The notes beneath the pieces were generated by a model. That model saw only the letters and a list, made by a program, of their open reading frames with translations, made no database searches and was not told the origin of the DNA. A stretch of 64,000 bases of DNA. Origin: Cryptococcus deneoformans JEC21. Taxonomy: Eukaryota > Basidiomycota > Tremellomycetes > Tremellales > Cryptococcaceae. The stretch is taken from contig NC_006691.1 of assembly GCF_000091045.1 (NCBI RefSeq), positions 1,332,801 through 1,396,800 on the forward strand, given 5' to 3'. Position numbers and translations under genes: made by a program. Shown piece by piece: positions 25,601 through 36,159 of this stretch (position 1 is the stretch's first letter; each line of letters opens with the position of its first letter).

Positions 25601-28600
25601 CTTCTACTTCAGCGATGGGAGCCGGGACTTCGGGCTCCTTTGCATCCTCATCCTTCTCCTGGGCGTTCTCCTTCGTGATCTCGGCGAATGATGGCGCATT
25701 TTCCTTAGACGCAAGGGGCTCTGGCACTTCAGGTTTATCTTCCTCATTTTTCTCGATCGATTCTTTGGTAATTTCCGCGAAAGACGGGGCATTTCCCTTC
25801 TGTGCGATAGGCTCCGGCACGTCGAAACCCTTGACTTCCTCTTCTTTCATCTCATTCTCTGTTTCTTCCTTCACAACCTCAGCGAATGAGGGCGCAACAC
25901 TTTTGGCCGTAATGGGCTCAGGCACATCAGAGGCTTTGGCTTCCTCTTCTTTCTTTTCCTCGGGCGGGGACGGCTTGGTACCGAATGTTGAGCCGGCCTT
26001 GCTTCCAAACGATGAGGCTGCGGGGGATGCATTTCCAAAAGGCGACGAAGACGCTGGTTTGCTTCCGAACGATCGCTGGCCACCTCCAAACACAGAGCCT
26101 CCTCCACTCGCAAAGGCACCGAAACCTTTCGCTGGTTCCTTGCTACTCGCCGCGGCGAAACCTCCAAATCCACCGCTAATGTTCCCGATCGGCTTGGCAG
26201 CAGCCACACTGGTAGGAGCTGTAGGAGTTGAGGACTGACCAAAGCCAAAGGCTGATCCAGTGGGCTTGGACGGTTGACCAAAAGCAGGACTGGAAGCTGT
26301 ACTACTGCCAATGGCAGACGGCTTGCCAAACGCGGGTGTTCCGAACGCTGAGGCTCCACTCGAGGGAGTGGTAGACCCAGGAGCTCCTGTGGCTGGCGCA
26401 AAGCTCGAACCAAAAGCTGTAGCTCCAGTTTTCTTCTCAGCAGCTTGGCCAAATCCAAAGCTGGGAGCAGTGTTTCCGAACGCCGTAGCTGGCTTGAAGA
26501 ACGATGGAGTGGTCGATGAAGGTGCGCCAGGGGTAGCGATAGGATTAGGGGTAGCAACGGCGGGTTTCACAGGCGGTGAATTGGGCGGCGTATCGTCATC
26601 CAAGCCCGCGGGTTTCTTTCCAACACCCATGACAGGGGATGAAGGTGGTGACTCTTCTAAGCCAGGTACACTTGTAGGTTTTGACGTCTCGAGTGCGGAG
26701 GCAAAACCGCCAAGACCAAAGTCATTCTTCTCCGCATTGGCAGAGGGGGCAGGCGAAGGTGAGGACTTGAAAGTTTCTGTCTTTGGCTGACCGAAACCTG
26801 CGAATGCAGGAGGCTTCGAAACTTCTGTAGAAGGCGCAGGGGAAGGGGATGATGCCGGTTTTTGACCAAACGCACTTGTACCGAAGGCACTTCCACCAAA
26901 TGCACTTCCGCTAGCACCCCCAAACGCCGACTGACCGAATGCTGACGTACCCTCCTTCTTCTCTTCTTCAGGCTTTTGCCCGAACGCAGACCGCCCGAAA
27001 CCAGAGCTCGATCCTCCTACCGCTGGTTTAGGCCCGAACCCTGTGAAAGCAGGAGTTGTTGAAGTTGATGTACCAAAAGCGGATGGCGCGACAGACGCTG
27101 GTTTATTAGACTGGCCAAAGGCAGATGGTGATGATGTGCCGAACGCAGAAGAGGCAAGGGAAGCGGGGTTTCCAGGCTTTCCGAAAGCAGACGGAGTGGT
27201 TGACGTGCCAAAAGCTGAAGGCGCGGGAGAGGCAGACTTGTCAGTCTGACCAAAGGCCGGTTGACCAAATGCAGACTTGCCCCCAAACGCTGACGGAGAA
27301 GATGGTTGGCCAAAAGCAGAAGGGGCAGTTGATGATCCAAAGCTTGATTGGCTGAACGCTGTAGGTTGACTGGATTGCTGACCGAAACCACCAAAAGCCG
27401 GCTTGGCAGCACCGAAAGCGGATGCAGGCGAAGCGGCATTTGAGGTGGATCCAATCGGTGCTGAACTTTGCCCAAAGGCAGAAGCACCAGAAGCTCCAAG
27501 AGCCGATGTACCAAACGCAGACGGCTTTGCGGAGGAGCCGAAGGCAGATTGACCAAACGCAGCTGAAGGGCTAGACGAGCCGGCGGTAGCATCCGGGGCA
27601 GAAGTTTGGCCAAATGCTGGGGAAGCGCCAAACGTAGAGGGCTTGGAGGATGCGCCAAAGGCTGAAGCGCCGAATGTACCTGGTTTAGAATTTCCGAATG
27701 CAGATTGGCCAAAAGCGGTAGAGCCTGAGGCAGAGCCGAATGCTGCAGGCTTAGGGGCAGAAGGGGTAGAGGTGGGCACAGATGATGGTTCGGCGCCGAT
27801 GTCCATAGCGTCTTCTGCAGGTGCACCTGCGGAGGAGATATCTCGTGCGGTGATCATGCCAGAATAAGGCCCTGCGTCGGGGTTCCTGACATCGAAAGAA
27901 ATAATGACGCCCTCTTGACTGTACGCCAGTAACCTTGGCAGAGGTGCGAGGTCAGGCAAAGTTCCATCGGTACTCTGTTGTACAGTGTCTTTGCTGGTAA
28001 AGTCAAAAGCAAGTCCAAGAGTTGACGTGTTATCTCGCCCCGTCTTGGGATTAGCTACTGGCATTGTGCCTCTCTCGGATCCATCCAGGAAGAGCACCTC
28101 CCACTTCCCTCCTTCGTCTGGGCGACCATTCATCACCGCTATATCAGTTGCAGCACCAGAAATGATGAAAGCCAAATGCTTCGATTCTGTTCCCCAAGCG
28201 CCAAGTCCAGCAAAATGTCTAAACGCCTCGGATCTTGAAGGATACCCCATACCATTGAGTGGATCGTAGAATTTGGTGAATGTGAAGGAAGGCTTTTGGC
28301 GATGAATGACATATTGCTCGATAGGGTCAGAATCCATACTTTCCATGTTTTGAACGTAAGTGACTAGAAACAAGTCGTTTTCAAGCCACTGGACGAAAGA
28401 GGCATGAGAATTAAGACCAGGAGGAGAGGGTATATCAGATTTAGGAGTGCCGTCAGGGGTGTATTGGGTCAATTGGCCATCAGGCTTGCCGACAACGATT
28501 TGTTTCCCTTTTGCAGACCAGCCCGCTTAAAGAGTATATCAATACTGTTCAAAAGGCTTTAGCCACTCTCACTTACCGCATGTAAATGGCCCAGCGACTG

Positions 28601-29420
28601 GGGGCATCAATTTTCCTTCCTCAACATCCGCCATCACAAGCCCTTCTTTGGCAACCAGTGCTACTAATCTTCCCAATTGATCGGCTGACGGGTTTGGAAG
28701 AACATCGAGGAGGGTAGTTGGGATGTTAGAGGTAAAAGAATGAAGGGGAGAAGTCTATAAATCATCAACTTTTGTAAATGCTCGTTTGTCACGGCGCTAC
28801 TCACATCGCCAGCCACGACGTCTCTTAATTTCCAAACAAATACTCCAGCTCCATTGGCTGTGGCCACAACCAGATATTCATCTTTCACAGCAGACCTGTC
28901 GTATGTAAGCTACATTCCCTCGACATGAACTCCCACAATAACTTACTTCACCCATACTGGTCTAGCCGGTAATGAGATAGTCCGTACTGGCGCAGACTCG
29001 GGTAATGTTTTATTACCGCCTGGGGCCTCGTTGATCAACCTGTGAATATCCGCCAACCGGTGTATCCGAACATCTAGCAGATAATCAGTACGCTGCAAGC
29101 TTGCCAAATAAATTATGCTTACCGCTATTGCCACCAACAACAACCAATCCCCAAGTATTTACAACTGCCATCAAGCTGCACTCGTCTGGTAGCCCTTCAA
29201 GGTTTATCTTCTCGGATACTCGTACATCTACTCCTTGGTTCCTCTTGATGAGTTTCAACCACTATATACAATCGTTTCATCAACGTCTTTGCTGCTGCAG
29301 CGACAATATGTAACTCACCGAAACATCAACTTCATCCCCTTCGACGACTTGATTACTCGGACCGGCACTGGAGGGGGCGCTATCCATTGCAAGAGCGCCG
29401 AAAGCATTGTTACCGAACAT
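22676..29420 (-). CDS. NUP159: Nucleoporin Nup159/Nup214 (FG repeat)
   Basis: Cytoplasmic-side nuclear pore protein that docks the Dbp5 helicase and remodels exported mRNPs; about 2,100 residues. The N-terminal beta-propeller (about residues 30-430) carries LPARPVWVK, EYLVVATANGAGVFVWKL, and FTCAGWSAKGKQIVVG. Then come dozens of SAFG/PAFG/GFG repeats (about 25980-27760). A highly acidic block follows (about 24930-25200) rich in E/D/Y, such as DEYDEEEQYGEDEEQYD. Four PSFAEI/V/Q-type repeats precede it. More FG-type repeats (GFSLFGQKPA) lead to C-terminal coiled coils (LNDEVQ..., RLIDELYP..., AAIRERQQTIDELSRRIASL). Most of the protein is one exon of nearly 4.8 kb. The start MFGNNAFGALAMDS at 29420 is itself FG-like. 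Exon 1/intron 1 is duplicated at 35437-35505. Confidence 0.95.
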
Positions 29421-29707
29421 GTTAAATCCTCAATCATGCGCTTCAAGGAGGAACAATTCGTGGAAAAATAGTGGTAGATGTATGTACCGATGAAACTTAC
29501 AGCTCTCCGTTCTTGTGGTCGTCGAATTCGAATTACAATTAGACAACAGGTGATATTACGTAACTACCAACCAAACAGACTAGTTCCCGGGGGGCTTATA
29601 CAGCGTCTCCGCGCAACAACGAAAGCAACAGCCGGCGGCTTAGACAACTATCGATGCTACTACACCCAACGATTTCTTAGTTATTTTCATACTTTCCCTA
29701 CAGTGGC
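29421..29707. promoter_or_regulatory. Bidirectional promoter between NUP159 and CET1
   Basis: 287 bp between divergent start codons of two genes that both serve mRNA maturation and export. It includes both leaders; no ORF is supported. Confidence 0.55.
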
Positions 29708-31141
29708 ATGTCCACATACATCCCTATTCACGACCGTCCCCCACATTACGCCAATCTTCCATCTCCGCCTTCCAACAGCAGACAGCCCAGACCACCGCGT
29801 TACTCCAGTCCAGATATCGATCCCGACATTCCACTCGCAAGAATGTCTTCGGCTCATGAATCAGATCCTTCCGAACAGGCCAATGCCACACAATCAGGAG
29901 ATTATGTCCCCAGGCAAAGAGTAGGGAGTCAAGGAGCCGAGCAAGAAGGACAGAGTCGGAAAAGGGCTAGGACTTCTCCGTCACACTCAGGAGGGAACGG
30001 GAGCTACGTTCCGAGACAACGGACAGAGGAGAGTCATCATTCGCATCATAATGGACATTCTGGACATGCGCAATCCGATCAACATGGCAATGGACAGGTG
30101 TATCGACCAAGGCATGGTCAAGCTCCCTTGACCGGTTCCATCTTCAACCTTTCACCGAGGAATCCGTTTACATCTGTCGTCGGTGACTTTATCATGAATG
30201 CTGCTATGGGCCATAGCAACGTTGAAGTGAGCTGTACATGACAGTACAGGAGTCTGAAGCTAATGGTTATGGCTAGATTGAGCTCAAATTGGGAACATTC
30301 ATGACCCCGTCAATGCCCGGCCAGCAACCACGGCGGATCAACATGCCCACACTCAGTGAGATGAGTTAGTCGTTCTCTCATTATGTGATATAACTCTTGT
30401 CACAGCTGATATCTCATCCGTCACCAAAAAGTCATACCACACGATTATCCGAATGGACCATTTGTTTCAACTATTAACCATTTGCACCATCGTACGCTCA
30501 ACGAACTCCTCAATCGCGCCGTCGAATCTCAAAGTACCCACCCTACCGGACGGCTTTACTTTTCCCGCTCCAAGCTCGCCGACTCATTCTACGATCATAG
30601 CGAACATGGGCACGGTAAAGTGAGGGTCTCGAGGGATATGGATAATGGACACGTCGTACAGGCTGTGGAAAAGAGGAGAATTGCGGATCTGAATGTGTAC
30701 TGTCCTGGTATGGCGTACGATTTTAGGATTAGCGTGAACACCGAAACGCCTTGTAAGTTTACGTCTCGCTTGACCGTTGGCGGCGTTTGCAATGCTGAAG
30801 CTGGTGATGTGTTAGGTGAAGTACCAACCGGAAACGCTAAATCTGTGCGATACAAGGATAGAGCGTGTTACAGACATCAAGTCTGTCGAGTTGATCTCAC
30901 TAGCGTGTTTTCTTCTGTACGTTACGCTTTTCAAGTATATTTCTGAAATCCATAATCTGATGTGGGTTATTTGTAGAATCCAAGAAACGCCGATGTTCCG
31001 CCTTCGCGATCATTCGAGCTCGAAATTGAAGTCCTTGATGTCCCAGCATTACTTGCGGAAGGCGCTGCTCAAAGCGAACGGTTCGACGAAATCTTACAGA
31101 ATGTCCTCGATAGCGCTCGGATGTTGGTGAAGAATATATAA
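29708..31141 (+). CDS. CET1: mRNA 5'-triphosphatase (capping enzyme beta subunit)
   Basis: Predicted metal-dependent RNA triphosphatase of the triphosphate-tunnel family, the first enzyme of cap formation. About 400 residues. The N-terminal third is disordered (Pro, Ser, His, Gln-rich) and repeats GDYVPRQR / GSYVPRQR. The catalytic domain starts with the glutamate strand VEIELKLGTF (joined across an intron, EV|IEL). Later strands are VQAVEKRRIADLNVYCPGM, DFRISVNTETPCEVP and SVRYKDRACYRHQVCRVDLT. The second metal-binding strand is SFELEIEVLD. Both ExE-type strands are intact. The C-terminus is helical and ends MLVKNI. Start 29708 is used because it begins MSTYIPIHD just inside the divergent promoter. 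Fungal capping triphosphatases are unrelated to the animal cysteine phosphatases. Confidence 0.93.
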
Positions 31142-31258
31142 CTACCAACGACTCTTGATACCTCGCGCTTTTCTCTGTACACTGCCATCCCATATATGCA
31201 TAAAATAGACCAAATCTAAAGTGCATGAACAAATGACAGAACAATGAATGTCTTCTGG
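31142..31258. other. Very short convergent intergenic
   Basis: Only 117 bp between the CET1 and EMC1 stops, so their 3' UTRs very probably overlap on opposite strands. Confidence 0.6.
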
Positions 31259-34200
31259 CTAGTACCACTTCATTCTTAACCACTTTCTCTTCACAGCTGG
31301 CTTGGCTACAAAGATACCCGCACTGAGGCCTCCCAATGTTAACAGTAACTGGATCTTGTTAAAGTTGTCTGAGAGGATGTCAAAGGTGCCTGAGGGGGTG
31401 AGACCTCGAGTGAGGAAGAGATCTTGACCATACGCTAAGAGAAGGGATGTCGATTCAACAAGAGCGGGCGACGAAAGGAGGGAAGTTGTTCCTTGGACCT
31501 GTTTTCATCAGGTTCAATATCATCCAACATCGCATTCCGACTGTTACTGCATGGAAACAGACATACCTGGTATTCGTGAGAAATGATTTTTCTGGTGTCG
31601 ATGGCAATCATATTGTCATAAGGAATCAGCATTTCCTCTTTATCTCTCGATGTGGGCTTGCCCATCGGCCGACGAGGGTCGAGGAGACGGCGAGGGATAG
31701 AGATAATTTGATTACGGTTGTTCACAACTAACGAAAATGAATCAGCTTCTATTCACTTGCACGCTGGGATCTGAGACTAGAAGAAACGCAGACTGACAGA
31801 TGAGTTCTTTAGTAGTGATACCAGCTTTGGAAGTGGTGAATCCCAAAGCCTTGATCTCCGAAGGGATGATGAAGGTCTGAGCAAATGCCTTTACCTGCTT
31901 GGACACAAAACTTGACACCGCGGGACTGAACAAAAGCAGCACGATCCCAAGTCAGTGATTACCACTCGCTTTCTAAAAGAAAAAAAAAGCCGCATGGAAA
32001 AGGACTCACGTCACACCCTTCTTCTCGGTATCTTCGTAAATCTCTACTGATCCAATTCTATAACCCCCTTCCGCAAGCCACGTGTACACTAACCAATTCT
32101 CCACCATCGCAACATGGATCCCACCTCTCTTCACCACTCCATCAATTTCCGTCGCATAGACTGTCTCACCAGTTATCGTATCCAGCACATAAACCCTTCC
32201 CAACCCAACCTCCTTGTGAGTCACAGGATTGAGGCCTTTGGTGGACGGGGAGAACGTGCTGAGAATAAGGAGGTGAGGATTGAGGTACTTATACAAGGTG
32301 GACTTGTCGCCGAGGACACGACCAAAACTGGCGATAGCGTCCAAGGTGACAGGCTGAGATTCGAGGATCATTTCATCCTCCCTGAAGGGATGGGACCAAA
32401 TCAAGCTTGAAGTGTAGGTGTAGCTACTTTCGTTGAGGGGCGTCGCGGAAGGTGTAAAGCCTTGAATGGCAGTACCATCAATAGACTTGGTAGTGGTGGT
32501 GAAAAATAGCTTGTTCGCTGCTTCTTTCATAGTCTTGGTTACCTTTTTGCACCCAGGCCAGAGGTGTAGCCTTTCCTTGTCATCGACGACCCCCAAAACC
32601 TTTGATTTGCTGCCGCAATTATCAAAGGGTGTAAGGAATGCTTCCCTCAACTTGCCTTCAAAGAGAGTAGTCCCTTCAGGAAGACCAGTACCGGTATTGA
32701 CGTTACCCGAAACCTCGCCCGTATAGGCGTCCACATGATAAGCCACCGTTCTCACTCCTCCTTTGTCCACCGTTTTGGAGGCTAGTACACCCAACAACAC
32801 GCCTCCTTCATTTTGCCTCACAATCCACATCCCATCTACCTTCACATCTGAACCCTTTTCCGTCATCAGCCCCAAATTCCTAGTCCAGACGGTTGCGCCA
32901 TTGGAAGAGTCGAGAGCGAAGAGTTTACCGTTGGCCGTAGAGAGGATGACGAGTTTTTGAAAGCCGAACTGGTCGCGGTGGAGCTTAGTTTGGTTGAGAG
33001 GGGTGATACGGAGAGCAGAGGAATAAGAAGCTGAAGTGAATCGTTTGATAAAGCGGACAAGATAGGCGGGGAGGTCCTATTGGGATGCGTTAAGGAACTA
33101 CTTCTCGATCGGGGACGGAATCTTTAACCCACTTTCAATTCACCCAAATGTCTCAGCAAACGAGCCCCAAATCCTTCCTCGTCAAGAACTTCTCTGACCT
33201 CTTCCACTTCGGGCTCGCCGAGATCAACAAACATGACAGCCGTCACATCCGCCAAGGATTCTTCGCGTGTCCACTGAGCACCGTTGAACTGCATTCGTTG
33301 GATAGCGTGAGATGAGGTGGTGAGGATGAGAGAAGGAAGGTGTCTTTCGTTGACAGAGGGGGATACAGCGGCCTAGCGAAAATATATTAAGTGTTAGACG
33401 CAAAGAATGGCTGAAACGGGGACGTACGTGGAGAATGACACCGTGAACGAGGTCATCAAATGCGAAGGTGAAACCCGAAGTGATCACTTCGGAAGTAGCT
33501 GATGCAGGAATGCTGATGGATTGGGCGACTCCCACCTATATAAGAAATAAGTCCCCAAAAAATAATGCTAAAAAAGATGACCCACGGCCATATTGTAGGA
33601 CCAATAGACCCTGTTTACGAGAACACCTCTTTCCGTGACCATAGCCGAATAGACCGAATCTGATCTCTCTGGCGAGTCCTTCGACAGCTCAAACTCCTCC
33701 ACCTTCTTACCATCTCGCACATCCAAAATTTCCACCCCTCCGTCTTCTCGTTTACCGAGAATGTAACCCTTATGTCGAAGCCCAACATCGATGATGCTGC
33801 CATAGAGACGACCCTTGCCGGGTAGAATCTCCTTGATCTCACCGAGTGTACCGCCCTCATTGAGATGCAAGCTACGGATCCGACCGTGATCTATCCATAC
33901 AATATGGGCAGTTCCCGTCTCATGGGCGGAAGCGATCATGGCTTGTTCTGGGATTTGCACAACCGAGGGAACTTGGCCAAAGTCTGCTCGAGGGATGGGT
34001 TTGTCGAGAGCGATGGTAGAGGTGAGCAAACTCTGCACAGCGAAAGAGTAATGTAATGCGAGGATGTGGATGGAGTTACCAGAAGGCATAATTTGTTTGA
34101 ATACCATGTTGGATCCTGCACCAGGGGATTCCATGCTCCACAAAATATCCCCTTTGTCGCTGCTCAGTCTGGTAATTCGCTTGCCGTCACTCAAAACTAG

Positions 34201-34809
34201 CCAGCTGGCGGGTTCGGAACCTTGAGCGGCAACGTATGCTGCGTCGGTGCCGAGGTAGACTGGGGTGATCAGGTGGGATTGAGAGAGTGGAAGGAGAGGA
34301 GCGTGCCACAGGAGATGGCCTGTAGTAAGGGAGAAGAGACGGGCTGATGATGCGCTGGGACCGGAGAGCAAGAGGATAGCTAGATATCAATTAAACATGG
34401 ATCATTGTAAAAGAGACAAATAACCCACTGTCTTCCTGCACATGGAAAGATACTACAGGGTCATTATCCTCTAACGCTTGTCTCCATACTATGGCCTGTC
34501 AGCATAAATTTCAAGTGTACAGCACATATTACACTCACCGATTTCACCATTCTCAGCATTCAAAACAGCCAACAGGTTTTTCTTGGTCAGCTGTACAACC
34601 CTTCCCCCATCAATCCCCTTACCCTCCACAAACAAAGGCGGTGTGGGTTCTAAAAGCGGTTCACCGATCAGAGGTTTGTGCCAGTCGACGATACCGGCGA
34701 GTTCTTGTTGCAGTCCGAGAGCTGTCGGAAGGCAAACGATGAGAAGACAGAGGGTCGAAAGGAAGAAAAGAGAGGAACGAATGCCTCGTAACCCGGATGA
34801 AGTCCTCAT
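31259..34809 (-). CDS. EMC1: ER membrane protein complex subunit 1
   Basis: Large lumenal subunit of the EMC insertase, which inserts and stabilises multi-pass membrane proteins. About 1,010 residues in roughly ten exons. The start at 34809 gives a classical signal peptide: MRTSSGLRG, then a hydrophobic core FFLSTLCLLIVCLPTALG. The mature part opens QQELAGIVDWHKPLIGEP, followed by quinoprotein/PQQ-like propeller strands such as LAVLNAENGEIVWRQ, SDGKRITRLSSDKGDILWSM and RLFSLTTGHLLWHA. The C-terminal DUF1620 region includes SRDKEEMLIPYDNMIAIDTR. It ends with one membrane helix (LLLTLGGLSAGIFVA) and a basic tail (KRKWLRMKWY). An in-frame upstream ATG at 34911 would bury the signal sequence and is rejected. 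Confidence 0.93.
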
Positions 34810-34968
34810 CTTGGACTCATATGGTGGTCTTGATGAGGAAAGATGATATGCAGTATGTACCAGTATACTACTCGTACTGACGGACCCATGGACGCGCTCG
34901 TCGTCCGTCATTTATTATGTCGTAGAATGAATGGCACAGCGCGTAGGCGAGAAATGTGAACGCACTGC
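34810..34968. promoter_or_regulatory. EMC1 upstream region
   Basis: About 160 bp between the EMC1 start and the first GATC of the downstream array. It is the expected core promoter position; no specific site is recognised. Confidence 0.4.
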
Positions 34969-35411
34969 GATCGGGACACTTTGCTGGGACAGGCCTGACA
35001 AGCTCCGATCTAACGCGATCAGGAGCGATCATGCCTTGTTTTGCCTGATCATGCAAGATCAAGTCCCATATTGAAAGTCACCGCGATCAGTAAGAGTAGC
35101 CACCTAACAATGCGCTCGAATGTTGATATCATGCCCGATCGTGTTATGCGGTTGCCTGATCAAAGGACGAAATGCATGATCATGTAACTTAAGAGACACG
35201 ATCATATGGGCAAAATGCAAGATCGGATGGCTGTTCTGCCTAATCATGATATATATGAAGCATGATCTTGGAATGTGTGCATTATTATGATCACTAACAA
35301 TAATGCATGGTCAGGCAATAGGGGTCATGATCAGGCAATAGGCTATTTGATCATGCAATGGGGCTTATGATCACGCAGCAATCCCTGATTATTTGATGCC
35401 TGGGAGCGATT
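34969..35411. repeat. Phased GATC-motif array (degenerate ~20-bp minisatellite)
   Basis: Seventeen GATC tetramers lie within about 400 bp, where one or two are expected. Starts: 34969, 35007, 35017, 35027, 35047, 35057, 35085, 35137, 35158, 35178, 35200, 35221, 35264, 35289, 35329, 35349, 35369. One-base variants fill gaps: AATC at 35242, GGTC at 35309, and GATT at 35387 and 35408. Spacing is about 10 bp in the first part and 20-22 bp in most of the rest; the five sites at 35289-35369 are exactly 20 bp apart. The clearest unit is TGATCAGGCAATAGGGGTCA. Flanking bases often form GATCATGC or its inverse GCATGATC, so many sites are palindromic. It lies upstream of EMC1 and carries no ORF. Confidence 0.85.
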
Positions 35412-35436
35412 GTTGGTTCATTCAGTATTATCCACT

Positions 35437-35505
35437 GTAATCAAGTCGTCGAAGGGGATGAAGTTGATGTTTCGGTGAGTTACATATTGTCGCTGCAGCA
35501 GCAAA
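35437..35505 (+). repeat. 69-bp perfect inverted copy of NUP159 exon 1/intron 1
   Basis: This segment equals the reverse complement of 29288-29356 at all 69 positions. It contains the last about 36 coding bases of NUP159 exon 1 (codons for SNQVVEGDEVDVS), the GTGAGT donor and about 30 bases of intron 1. Because intron bases are included, the copy was made from DNA, not from mRNA. Identity ends sharply on both sides. The copy is about 6.1 kb from its source, in opposite orientation. Confidence 0.95.
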
Positions 35506-35529
35506 ACTTCGTGCAGTTCTGAGAATGAT

Positions 35530-35904
35530 TTGTTGTTTATTACGTACAGACGTTATTCTCTAACGATGTACCATATGCCAGGAGAAGAAGTGTTCGGCTT
35601 GAAGACTCAGAATAGCATTAAGCAGACTGGCCACATCACCAACAGCTACATTCAAAACTTCAAAGTTCTCACCAAGCGAGTGAGGTTGTCAGCGTGCTCA
35701 AAAATGGAGATGCCCCTGTCAACAAGTGTTGCTGGATTAACCGGCCCTCAATGCGATTCCATGTTCTCCTACACTGGTCTTTCTTTAAAACAAGCCGCCG
35801 CGGGTCCCATAGTGTTCAGAGAGGAAGGTAAGCGCGCAGTTTCCAAACTACGATGGCTGGTTGTCTGGGAGGAGTTGGAAAAAGGCTCAACGACAGATAA
35901 CTGA
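35530..35904 (+). pseudogene. Possible gene fragment or unannotated ORF, 124 codons
   Basis: An open frame directly after the NUP159 fragment. Its best-looking part is GPQCDSMFSYTGLSLKQAAA followed by GPIVFREEG and a donor-like GTAAGC (35828), as in a real exon end. I recognise no family. Since the preceding segment is a transplanted exon fragment, this may be another captured gene piece. A chance ORF is equally possible. Confidence 0.25.
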
Positions 35905-35905
35905 G

Positions 35906-36159
35906 AAGACGAGTAGACCCCAGCAAGATGGGGGATTTGGGTGTTTTCCAACGTAGAGTAGGTCAATACCGGAGATCTCGAAACTGTCAACTAGGTTATG
36001 CAAGTTGTATTACATATATAGCAGGATAAGGGATGAATCGATGTGAGGATAAGATGAATAGGGATACTCCATATCTGCAACTGTTCCGATATCATCACTA
36101 ACGGTCATTAACTAATCAGTCTCGATGTGCAATGCAGCTGGGAGATGCTGTGTTAACGT
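35906..36159. other. Unassigned intergenic
   Basis: About 250 bp between the 124-codon ORF and the NOC4 stop. It must include the NOC4 3' UTR. Nothing else is recognised. Confidence 0.4.

Noticed and set aside
23797..27867. Long open frames on both strands inside the NUP159 FG-repeat exon
   Set aside because: They are mirror frames of a repetitive, low-complexity coding exon without stops in several phases. The composition (Leu/Pro or Gly/Ala-rich) matches shadow translation, with no domain.
34969..35411. CRISPR array reading of the GATC repeats
   Set aside because: Units are about 20 bp and degenerate, without constant repeat and unique spacer alternation, and the genome is a eukaryote.
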